Of a stretch of DNA of 53,110 nucleotides, positions 46,543 through 53,110 are shown piece by piece. The DNA comes from Streptacidiphilus anmyonensis (GTDB lineage Bacteria > Actinomycetota > Actinomycetes > Streptomycetales > Streptomycetaceae): assembly GCF_000787855.1 (NCBI RefSeq), contig NZ_BBPQ01000005.1:45654-98763 (forward strand), read 5' to 3'. Position numbers and translations under genes: made by a program. Each line of letters begins with the position of its first letter. Position 1 is the stretch's first letter. The notes under the pieces are model-generated. The model saw only the letters and a list, made by a program, of their open reading frames with translations, made no database searches and was not told the origin of the DNA.

Positions 46543-46574
46543 GGCCGAGCCCGGCGGGTCCGCCGGGCTCGGCC
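46543..46574. terminator. Terminator between the beta-glucosidase and TetR genes
   Basis: GGCCGAGCCCGGCG and its exact complement close a 4-nt loop (46557-46560): a 14-bp perfect stem between convergent genes, with no T tract. Confidence 0.7.
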
Positions 46575-46600
46575 CTCAGCGGAGGGCTGCCCTCAGCGGA
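46572..46600. repeat. 12-bp direct repeat covering the TetR stop codon
   Basis: GCCCTCAGCGGA occurs at 46572-46583 and 46589-46600, 17 bp apart. The second copy (nearer the gene) contains the real stop of the minus-strand TetR gene (46593-46595); the first carries a duplicate. Confidence 0.65.
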
Positions 46601-47153
46601 TGACGGCCTTGAGCTCCTCCAGGCCCTCGCGCATGAGTTCGTCGAGCTTGCGCGTCTCGCCCGGGGCGACCCAGCGCTGGAAGGAGACGTGGAAGACGCC
46701 GATGCCGGCCTGGGCGGTCAGGCTCGCGGCGGGCTCGCCGACGCCGCGCTCGCGCAGGGTCGCGGCGATGGCCTCGGTGAGCCTCGCCAGTTTGATCAGT
46801 TCGCGCTCCTGGAGCTCCGGATTGACCGAGATCACCGAGTGGCGTCGAAGCGCGAAGTCGCGCCGCCCGTCGAACATCTCCCCCAGCGCGTCCAGCGCGG
46901 CGGCCGTCGCCTCCAACGGCGAGGCGGCCTCCGGCGCGGCGGCGGCCGCGTCGACCATCAGCTGCTGGAGCGTCGCCGCCCCGTCGAAGAGCACCTCGCG
47001 CTTGTCCGCGTAGTGGCGGAAGAAGGTGCGCTCGGTCAGGCCCGCGCGCTCGGCGATCTCCGCGACGGTGGTCTGGTCGAAACCGCGCTCGACGTACAGG
47101 TCCAGTGCTGCCTGCGCCAGTCTGCCGCGCCCGTTCGGCTCCCATCTGCCCAT
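46593..47153 (-). CDS. TetR-family transcriptional regulator
   Basis: A 186-residue regulator. The N-terminal HTH reads LYVERGFDQTTVAEIAERAG then LTERTFFRHYADKREVLFDG, followed by a helical ligand domain. TetR proteins repress drug pumps or catabolic genes until a ligand binds; the target here is unknown. ATG 47153 has TATCAT (plus strand 47160-47165) six bases upstream, a strong leaderless layout, and a 13-bp palindrome just beyond it. The longer frame to 47315 is not supported. Confidence 0.88.
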   Translation of the reverse strand: MGRWEPNGRGRLAQAALDLYVERGFDQTTVAEIAERAGLTERTFFRHYADKREVLFDGAATLQQLMVDAAAAAPEAASPLEATAAALDALGEMFDGRRDFALRRHSVISVNPELQERELIKLARLTEAIAATLRERGVGEPAASLTAQAGIGVFHVSFQRWVAPGETRKLDELMREGLEELKAVIR

Positions 47154-47171
47154 GCCCCGATGATAGGCGAG

Positions 47172-47184
47172 GTCAGCGGCTGAC
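47172..47184. promoter_or_regulatory. Palindrome in the TetR promoter
   Basis: GTCAGC-G-GCTGAC, a perfect 6-1-6 inverted repeat, lies seven bases upstream of the TATCAT -10 of the TetR gene, in the spacer/-35 region. It is a likely autoregulatory operator; its GTCAG/CTGAC arms resemble those of the palindromes at 47654-47710. Confidence 0.55.
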
Positions 47185-47256
47185 ATCGAGCGCCGGGCTC
47201 CAGGCGCTGCGCGCCGCCGCGGCGCGGGGACAGCCGTGCCGCACTGACGGGGGTGC

Positions 47257-47628
47257 TCAGTCCTGGGCGGAGAACTTCTCCCACGCCGACTGCCGGGCCA
47301 TCCCCATGGCCTCACCGATCCGGACCCACGGCACCCCGCGCCCGCGCAGCCGGTCGACCCAGACCTGGAGACTCGCGTCCACCTGGCCGCTGACCGAGAC
47401 GATGCGCGGCAGCAGCGCGAGGATCTCCTCGTCCGTCATGGACTCCGACACGGGGATCTCGGGCTTGTCCCCCGACTCCTCGGGCAGCGCGAGGATGTCG
47501 ACGCACAGGTCCACGCATTCGTTGCAGATGAAGACCCCGGGGCCCGCGATCACCTTGGCGACCTCCTCCTGCGGCTTCGCACAGAACGAGCAGTGGATCG
47601 CCTGCTCGGCGGAGAGCTTTCCTGGCAT
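47257..47628 (-). CDS. ClpX-type C4 zinc-finger protein with C-terminal HTH-like segment
   Basis: A 123-residue protein. Residues ~12-45 are a ClpX zinc-binding domain ([19 protein letters not shown] then [11 protein letters not shown]), without the AAA+ ATPase. The end ([20 protein letters not shown]) looks like an HTH recognition unit. It may be a small DNA-binding regulator or a ClpX-substrate adaptor. ATG 47628 has GGAGG eight bases upstream; ATG 47652 is in frame but lies next to a palindrome. Two copies of a 17-bp inverted repeat lie just upstream and suggest autoregulation. Confidence 0.85.
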   Translation of the reverse strand: MPGKLSAEQAIHCSFCAKPQEEVAKVIAGPGVFICNECVDLCVDILALPEESGDKPEIPVSESMTDEEILALLPRIVSVSGQVDASLQVWVDRLRGRGVPWVRIGEAMGMARQSAWEKFSAQD

Positions 47629-47653
47629 GCGTACGACCTCCGCTACGGCCATT

Positions 47654-47670
47654 GTCAGGCGGCGCCTGAC
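47654..47670. promoter_or_regulatory. Operator-like palindrome 1 before the zinc-finger/HTH gene
   Basis: GTCAGGC-GGC-GCCTGAC, perfect 7-3-7 inverted repeat, 26 bp before ATG 47628. Paired with a near-identical copy 40 bp further upstream. Confidence 0.7.
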
Positions 47671-47693
47671 GCCTTCCCTACGGAGGCTAGCTC

Positions 47694-47710
47694 GTCAGGT
47701 GGCGCCTGAC
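47694..47710. promoter_or_regulatory. Operator-like palindrome 2 before the zinc-finger/HTH gene
   Basis: GTCAGGT-GGC-GCCTGAC, one mismatch from palindrome 1, centre-to-centre 40 bp (about four helical turns). It lies between the zinc-finger gene and the end of the upstream gene of unknown function. Confidence 0.7.
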
Positions 47711-47715
47711 AAGCA

Positions 47716-48318
47716 TCAACGGGCGTCCTGCGTCTGCTCCGTGGCGAGCTCGGGCAGTTCGTGGTCCGGGAACAGCCCGCTCGCGCGCATGGCCGCGACG
47801 GCGCGGGGGTCGAGGAGCAGGAGAAGGCCGTCGTTGCCGCCCGCGTAGAGGGTGTGCGCCCGCACCGGGCTCGCGGCGGCCCCGGCCAGCAGGCGGTTGA
47901 CCACCGCCAGCGGGCGGACGGTCGCCGGCGTCCAGAAGTCGCGGCCGTCCTCCAGGTCGGCCCGTCGCAGGACCGTGCAGCGCACACCGTTGACGGCGAC
48001 GACGTAGTCGTCCGGGTGGTCACCGTCAGCCGGGGGCGCCGCCTGCGCGTGGAGCGTCAGCCCGTACCGGGCGAGGGCCGGTGCGATCGAGCGGAGGAAC
48101 CGCACGACGCCGCCCTCGGCGAGCTCCTCCCCGTCGGCGAAGAACTCGACCTGTCCGTGGAGCAGGTCGAAGCGCAGCGGGTACCCGCCGTCGGCGACCT
48201 CGGCCTCGGCGGCCGCCCGCGCCCCGGCCGGCAGGTGGTCCCAGAGCCCGTACCGCGCAAGGGCCTTGGCCAGCACCCGGTGCCGCTCGTCCCCTGTACC
48301 GCCGCCCCAGGCGTGCAC
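47716..48318 (-). CDS. Protein of unknown function downstream of kdpD
   Basis: A 200-residue soluble protein I do not recognise. It is Ala/Leu-rich with acidic patches; DYVVAVNGVRCTVLRRADLE and AGGNDGLLLLLDPRAVAAMR suggest an alpha/beta fold, and there is no signal peptide or membrane segment. GTG 48318 has GGAGGGG five bases upstream. It lies 79 bp after kdpD on the same strand, where kdpE is often found, but shows no receiver or DNA-binding motif. Its stop is six bases before palindrome 2. Confidence 0.65.
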   Translation of the reverse strand: MHAWGGGTGDERHRVLAKALARYGLWDHLPAGARAAAEAEVADGGYPLRFDLLHGQVEFFADGEELAEGGVVRFLRSIAPALARYGLTLHAQAAPPADGDHPDDYVVAVNGVRCTVLRRADLEDGRDFWTPATVRPLAVVNRLLAGAAASPVRAHTLYAGGNDGLLLLLDPRAVAAMRASGLFPDHELPELATEQTQDAR

Positions 48319-48363
48319 CGGCCCCTCCAGCCCCTCGTCGTCCCCGTCATCCAGGAGGATGCC

Positions 48364-48410
48364 ACCCGGCGCCGACGGCTCACCCGGCGCCGACGGCTCA
48401 CGCGGCGCCG
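48364..48410. repeat. 18-bp tandem repeat covering the kdpD stop codon
   Basis: ACCCGGCGCCGACGGCTC occurs at 48364-48381 and 48382-48399, and a partial diverged copy (48400-48410) extends into the kdpD end. On the minus strand the stop TGA (48400-48398) recurs 18 bp later in the same frame. Confidence 0.75.
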
Positions 48411-51001
48411 GACGCCCGCAGCTCCAGGACCATCGTCAGCCCCCCGCCCGGGGTGTCCTCCGGGGCCAGGCCTGCCCCCATGGCCTCGGCGAAGCCGTGG
48501 GCCAGGGCGAGGTGGAGGGTGACGCCCGGACGGGAGCCCGGGGGGCGCGGACCGCCGTCGAAGCTGGGGACGGAGGGTTCGAAGAGGCGCCCCGCCTCCC
48601 CCGCGCGCAGGCTCGGGCCGTGGTCGACGACACGGAGTTCGACGCGGTCGCCCAGGGCGCTGCCCGCGACGACGACCTCCGCGCCGTCCGGGCCGTGCTC
48701 GACCGCGTCGGCGACGAGGTTGGCCAGCACCCGCTCCAGCAGCGTCGGGTCCGCGTCCACCGGCGGGACCGCGTCGAGGCCGCGTGCGTGGAGCCGGGCC
48801 GGGCTACCCGCGAACTCCTCGCGCACCGCCGCGAACGCCGCCGCGGGTTCGGTGCGTTCGGGGCGCGGCACCAGCGCGCCCGCGTGCAGCCTGCTCAGGT
48901 CGTTGAGGTCCTCGGCCAGTTGGGCCAGACGTTCCAGCGACTCCTCGGCCACGTCCAGGAGTTCGGCCTGACGCGGCGACGGCGCCGGAACGTCCCCGCA
49001 GTCGTCCCCCCGCAGGTCCGCGACGGCAGCCAGCGCGACGCCGAGCGGCTCGCGCAGGTCGTGGCTGACGGCGGCGAGCAGCGCGGCGCGGGAGCGCTGC
49101 GCCTCCTGGGCGGGGGCCGCCTCGGCGGCGGCGTGGGCGAGGCGGGCCCGGTCGAGCGCGGCGCGGACGTGCGCGGCGAAGGCCGTCAGCACGCGCCGGT
49201 CGGCGGCGGGCAGCGGACGGCCGCGCAGCACGAGCGCGGCGTCGTCGGTGACGGCGACCTCCTCGTCGACCGCGCCGTGGCGCGCCGGCTCCGCGTCCGC
49301 ACCGGCCGAACCGGCGGATCCCTCGGAACGCCCGCCACCGTTCAGGGTGTCCGTCGCCAGGACCGTCTCCGCGCCCGTCTGGTCGCGGGTGACCAGCGCG
49401 ACGCGGTCCATCGCGAAGGTCTCCCGCAGCCGGGTCAGCAGCGCCGGGATGGTCTCCTCCCCGCCCAGCACGTCGTGCGTGAGCATGGACAGCAGCTCCG
49501 CCTCGGCGGTCGCCCGCGCCGCGCGCTGGGCGAGCTGCGCCGCCCGGTCGACCACGCCCGCCACCACCAGCGCGACCGCGACGAAGGCGACGAGCGCGAG
49601 CACGTTGTTGGGCTCGGCGATGGTGAAGCGGTGGATGGGCGGGATGAAGTAGTAGTTGAGCAGCAGGGAGGCGACGACGGACGCCAGCAGCGCGGACAGC
49701 ATGCCGCCGAGCAGCGAGACGCCGACCACGACGGCGAGGAACAGCAGCGTGTCGCTGGTCAGGTTGACCGCGTGCCGGGCCTGGGCCAGCACCAGGGTGA
49801 GCAGCACCGGGACGACCACCGCCGCGACGGGCGCGGCGATCCGCCGCAGCGGCGGCAGCGCGGACTGGGCCCGCGAGGGGTTGCGGCCGCCTCCCGCCGC
49901 CTCGTGGGTGACCATGTGGACGTCGATGTCGCCGGACATCGCCACCGTCGTCTCGCCGATGCCGAAGCCGGTCAGGGAGCGGCTGAGCCGGCCGCGCCGG
50001 CTGGTGCCGAGCACGAGCTGCGTGGCGTTCTCCGCCCGCGCGAAGTCCAGCAGCGCGGTGGGGACGTGGTCGCCGACGACGGAGTGGTAGCTGCCGCCGA
50101 TGCTCTCCACCAGCTGCCGCTGCGCGGCCAGCGCCGCCGGGGAGGCGTCGGTGAGGCCGTCGCTGCGGGCCACGTGCACGGCCAGCAGCTCCCCGCCCGC
50201 CGAGCGGGCGGCGATCCGCGCGGCGCGGCGGATCAGCGTCTCGCCCTCGGAGCCGCCGGTCAGCGCGACGACGACGCGCTCCTTGGTCTCCCACACCCCG
50301 CCGATGCCGTGTTCGGCGCGGTAGCGCTGCAGTCCCTCGTCCACCCGGCCGGCGACCCACAGCAGCGCCAGCTCGCGCAGCGCGGTCAGGTTGCCGACGC
50401 GGAAGTAGTTCGACAGCGCGGCGTCGACCTTCTCGGGGCCGTAGACGTTGCCGTGGACCATGCGGCGGCGCAGGCCCTCCGGCGGCATGTCGACCAGCTC
50501 GATCTGGTCGGCCCGCCGGACGACCTCGTCCGGGACGGTCTCGCGCTGCGGCACGCCGGTGATCTTCTGCACGACGTCGTTGAGCGACTCCAGGTGCTGC
50601 ACGTTCACCGTCGTCAGCACGTCGATCCCGGCGGCGAGCAGCTCCTCGACGTCCTGCCAGCGCTTGGCGTACCGGCCGCCGGGGATGTTGGTGTGGGCGA
50701 GCTCGTCGATGACGGCGACCTCGGGGCGGCGGGCGAGGACGGCGTCGGTGTCCATCTCGGTGAACCGGGCGCCGCGGTACTCGCGTTCCAGGCGCGGCAC
50801 GGCCTCCAGCCCGGCCAGCCGCTCCTCGGTGCGCGGGCGGCCGTGGGCCTCGACGAGGCCGATGACGACGTCGGTGCCGCGCGCGGCACGGCGGTGGGCC
50901 TCGTCGAGCATCCGGAAGGTCTTGCCGACGCCCGGGGCCGCGCCGAGGTAGACCTTCAGGCGGCCCGGCACGGAGCGGACGTGCGCGCGGGGCTCGGTCA
51001 C
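48398..51001 (-). CDS. kdpD: KdpD sensor histidine kinase
   Basis: An 867-residue potassium/turgor-sensing kinase. The N-terminal Kdp domain has Walker-like KVYLGAAPGVGKTFRML, then a universal-stress-like domain (~245-370), four closely spaced membrane helices (~390-490), a GAF-like region, HisKA with phosphorylated His647 (AVSHDLREPLG) and an HATPase domain. The ATPase G1 box reads DHGPSL where DxGxG is usual, so it is degenerate. Start GTG 51001 has GGGGAG six bases upstream. It follows kdpC by 35 bp. No kdpE response-regulator gene lies in the window. Confidence 0.95.
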   Translation of the reverse strand: MTEPRAHVRSVPGRLKVYLGAAPGVGKTFRMLDEAHRRAARGTDVVIGLVEAHGRPRTEERLAGLEAVPRLEREYRGARFTEMDTDAVLARRPEVAVIDELAHTNIPGGRYAKRWQDVEELLAAGIDVLTTVNVQHLESLNDVVQKITGVPQRETVPDEVVRRADQIELVDMPPEGLRRRMVHGNVYGPEKVDAALSNYFRVGNLTALRELALLWVAGRVDEGLQRYRAEHGIGGVWETKERVVVALTGGSEGETLIRRAARIAARSAGGELLAVHVARSDGLTDASPAALAAQRQLVESIGGSYHSVVGDHVPTALLDFARAENATQLVLGTSRRGRLSRSLTGFGIGETTVAMSGDIDVHMVTHEAAGGGRNPSRAQSALPPLRRIAAPVAAVVVPVLLTLVLAQARHAVNLTSDTLLFLAVVVGVSLLGGMLSALLASVVASLLLNYYFIPPIHRFTIAEPNNVLALVAFVAVALVVAGVVDRAAQLAQRAARATAEAELLSMLTHDVLGGEETIPALLTRLRETFAMDRVALVTRDQTGAETVLATDTLNGGGRSEGSAGSAGADAEPARHGAVDEEVAVTDDAALVLRGRPLPAADRRVLTAFAAHVRAALDRARLAHAAAEAAPAQEAQRSRAALLAAVSHDLREPLGVALAAVADLRGDDCGDVPAPSPRQAELLDVAEESLERLAQLAEDLNDLSRLHAGALVPRPERTEPAAAFAAVREEFAGSPARLHARGLDAVPPVDADPTLLERVLANLVADAVEHGPDGAEVVVAGSALGDRVELRVVDHGPSLRAGEAGRLFEPSVPSFDGGPRPPGSRPGVTLHLALAHGFAEAMGAGLAPEDTPGGGLTMVLELRASGAA

Positions 51002-51036
51002 AGCGGTCTCCCCTCTCGGGCCGTCCCGTGGAGGCG

Positions 51037-51666
51037 TCAGCCGAGTCGGGCGAGGGCCAGGTTGAGGGTCACCACGTTCACGCGCTGCTGCCCGAGGAAG
51101 CCGAGAACCCGTCCGTCCACGTGGTCGGCGACCAGTTGGCGCACCACGGCGACGGGCAGCCGGCGGCTCCGCGCGACCCGGCCCACCTGCTCATAAGCGT
51201 AGGCGGGCGAGATGTCGGGGTCGAGGCCGGAGCCGCTGCCCGTCAACGCGTCGGGCGGCACCGAGGCGGGCAGGACGCCGTCGAAGAGGGCCAGGGCGAC
51301 CCGGCGCGCCTTGACGAGCTTGGTGAGGCCGGAGTCGTTCGGGCCGAGGTTGGACGCGCCCGAGGCCAGGGCGTCGTAGCCGTCGGTCCCCGCGGCCGAC
51401 GGGCGCGGCTGGAACCAGCGCGGGTCGGGCAGGGCAGGGGCCTTGGGGTCGATCCTGCGCAGGTCGAAGTTCTGGCCGAGCAGGCTGGAGCCCACGACCT
51501 GGCCGTTCAGCCTGACCTGGGAGCCGTTGGCCTGGCCAGGGAAGATCAGCTCACCGATGCCGGTGATGAGCAGCGGGTAGGCGATGCCGCAGACGACGGT
51601 GAAGACCAGCAGCAGCAGCAGGCCGGTCAGGTGCAGCCGGACCAGCGGCGGAAGGGGTTTGGCCAT
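51037..51666 (-). CDS. kdpC: Potassium-transporting ATPase subunit KdpC
   Basis: A 209-residue single-span membrane protein. One N-terminal helix (LHLTGLLLLLVFTVVCGIAY) precedes the soluble part with QNFDLRRIDPKAPALPDPRW, FQPRPSA and the conserved LTGSGSGLDPDISPAYA motif. It supports KdpB in ATP-driven K+ uptake. ATG 51666 has AAAGGAG seven bases upstream. It lies 24 bp after kdpB and 35 bp before kdpD, in one operon. Confidence 0.97.
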   Translation of the reverse strand: MAKPLPPLVRLHLTGLLLLLVFTVVCGIAYPLLITGIGELIFPGQANGSQVRLNGQVVGSSLLGQNFDLRRIDPKAPALPDPRWFQPRPSAAGTDGYDALASGASNLGPNDSGLTKLVKARRVALALFDGVLPASVPPDALTGSGSGLDPDISPAYAYEQVGRVARSRRLPVAVVRQLVADHVDGRVLGFLGQQRVNVVTLNLALARLG

Positions 51667-51690
51667 GACCGTGCTCCTTTCGGTGCGGCT

Positions 51691-53110
51691 TCAGTGCAGG
51701 CCGGGGACGAACTGGACGACGAGGTCGATGACCTTGATGCCGATGAACGGCAGGATCAGCCCGCCGACGCCGTAGACGCCGAGGTTGCGGCGCAGCAGCG
51801 CGGAGGCCGAGGAGGGCCGGTAGCGCACGCCGCGCAGCGCCAGCGGGATCAGGCCGATGATGATCAGGGCGTTGAAGATGATCGCCGAGGTGATCGCGGA
51901 CGTCGGGCTGTGCAGGTGCATGATGTTGAGGCGGCTGAGCCCCGGGTAGACGCTGGCGAACATGGCCGGGATGATCGCGAAGTACTTGGCCACGTCGTTG
52001 GCGATGGAGAAGGTCGTCAACGCGCCGCGCGTGATGAGCAACTGCTTGCCGATCTCGACGATCTCGATGAGCTTGGTCGGGTTGGAGTCCAGGTCGACCA
52101 TGTTCCCGGCCTCCTTGGCGGCCGAGGTGCCGGTGTTCATCGCCACCCCCACGTCCGCCTGCGCGAGCGCGGGCGCGTCGTTGGTGCCGTCGCCCGTCAT
52201 CGCCACGAGCTTGCCGCCGGCCTGTTCCTGACGGATCAGCGCCATCTTGTCCTCGGGAGTCGCCTCCGCGAGGTAGTCGTCGACGCCGGCCTCCTCGGCG
52301 ATCGCGGCGGCCGTCAGCGGGTTGTCACCCGTGATCATGACCGTCTTGATGCCCATCGCCCGCAGGTCGTCGAAGCGCTCCTTGATGCCGTGCTTGACGA
52401 CGTCCTTGAGGTAGATGACGCCGAGCACGTCGGCGGGCTCGGCGCCGCGCTTCTCGGCGACGACCAGCGGCGTGCCGCCGAGGTTGGAGATCCGGTCCAC
52501 CACGGTGTCGAGCGCGCCGTCCGCCTGCCCGCCGTGGTCGCGCACCCACGTCGCGACGGCCGCCGCCGCACCTTTGCGGGTCGCGTGCACGCCGCCGGAC
52601 TCGACGACGTCGACGCCGGACATGCGGGTCTGGGCGGTGAACTCGATCCACGTGGCGTGTTCGAGCTCGCCCTGGTGGCGGGCGCGCAGGCCGTACTTCT
52701 CTTTGGCCAGCACCACGATGGAGCGGCCCTCGGGGGTCTCGTCGGCGAGCGAGGAGAGCTGGGCGGCGTCGGCGAGCCGGTTCACGTCCACGGCCCCGAC
52801 CGGCAGGAACTCGGCGGCCTGGCGGTTGCCGAAGGTGATGGTGCCGGTCTTGTCCAGCAGCAGGGTGGAGACGTCGCCCGCGGCCTCGACGGCGCGCCCG
52901 GACATCGCCAGCACGTTGCGCTGCACCAGCCGGTCCATGCCGGCGATCCCGATCGCCGAGAGCAGCGCGCCGATCGTGGTCGGGATCAGCGCGACCAGCA
53001 GGGCGACGAGGACGACGATGGTCTGCTCGGCGCCGGCGTAGGTCGCCATCGGCTGGAGGGTCACCACGGCCAGCAGGAAGACGATGGTGAGGGACGCCAG
53101 CAGGATGTTC
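51691..53110 (-). CDS. kdpB: Potassium-transporting P-type ATPase subunit KdpB (5' part outside window)
   Basis: The C-terminal 472 residues of the ~690-residue pump subunit; the frame runs off the right edge, so the start and first helices are missing. Present are [12 protein letters not shown] with the phosphorylated Asp, [40 protein letters not shown] and the C-terminal helices. It hydrolyses ATP to drive K+ through KdpA, whose gene should lie beyond the edge. GTG 53067 is internal and is not the real start. Confidence 0.97.
   Translation of the reverse strand, partial: NILLASLTIVFLLAVVTLQPMATYAGAEQTIVVLVALLVALIPTTIGALLSAIGIAGMDRLVQRNVLAMSGRAVEAAGDVSTLLLDKTGTITFGNRQAAEFLPVGAVDVNRLADAAQLSSLADETPEGRSIVVLAKEKYGLRARHQGELEHATWIEFTAQTRMSGVDVVESGGVHATRKGAAAAVATWVRDHGGQADGALDTVVDRISNLGGTPLVVAEKRGAEPADVLGVIYLKDVVKHGIKERFDDLRAMGIKTVMITGDNPLTAAAIAEEAGVDDYLAEATPEDKMALIRQEQAGGKLVAMTGDGTNDAPALAQADVGVAMNTGTSAAKEAGNMVDLDSNPTKLIEIVEIGKQLLITRGALTTFSIANDVAKYFAIIPAMFASVYPGLSRLNIMHLHSPTSAITSAIIFNALIIIGLIPLALRGVRYRPSSASALLRRNLGVYGVGGLILPFIGIKVIDLVVQFVPGLH

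Overview
The window is a very GC-rich chromosomal segment with dense third-position G/C, GTG starts, and the gene families of a filamentous actinomycete. It looks like a Streptomyces-type genome (Streptomycetaceae); the genus is inferred, not shown. I call 46 protein genes, two of them cut by the window edges. I see no rRNA, tRNA, CRISPR array, insertion sequence, integrase or replication origin. The only gene-free stretch over 300 bases is 24325-24673, which holds a 106-bp tandem repeat. All other gaps are shorter.

Layout, left part (1-10.3 kb): end of a PucR regulator, an APC amino-acid/amine permease, a GntR regulator, catalase-peroxidase katG, a zinc alcohol dehydrogenase carrying a large Gly/Thr-rich insertion, a VOC protein, a GNAT acetyltransferase, a secreted PI-PLC-like enzyme and an AhpD-like peroxidase with a clear terminator. 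From 10.3 to 15.2 kb: a GNAT gene, then a sugar-type ABC importer operon (ATPase, permease, lipoprotein) facing a LacI repressor, with two matching palindromic operators between them. From 15.2 to 18 kb: an RraA-like aldolase, then hydroxyquinol dioxygenase plus maleylacetate reductase, the lower half of a hydroxyquinol pathway feeding 3-oxoadipate.

Middle (18-32.5 kb): a small secreted protein, DUF2630, an SDR, a three-part kinase/M23-like/class III aminotransferase fusion, a Gfo/Idh dehydrogenase, a secreted amidase-like protein, a GltD-like subunit without GltB, and a possible drug-response stretch (CGNR regulator, FAD monooxygenase, membrane esterase, DHA2 exporter). From 32.7 to 37.7 kb: an isolated ctaD with a TTG start, a small partner gene, pspA, and a compact three-gene module (TIR/SLOG-like Rossmannoid protein, RipA/SLATT-like membrane protein, small helical protein). 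That module is the best candidate here for an undescribed conflict or stress system.

Right part (38-53 kb): a GH15 glycosidase, a Methyltransf_19 methylase, an APH-family kinase, a secreted S33 peptidase, a secreted GH3 beta-glucosidase with a CebR-like box upstream, a TetR regulator, a ClpX-type zinc-finger/HTH protein with twin palindromes, an unknown gene, and kdpD-kdpC-kdpB (minus strand) of the potassium-uptake operon.

Two window-wide patterns stand out. About ten genes have a -10-like hexamer 5-7 nt before the start codon, the layout of leaderless mRNAs. At least six genes end in short tandem repeats (14-26 bp) that include or abut the stop codon and run into the spacer.
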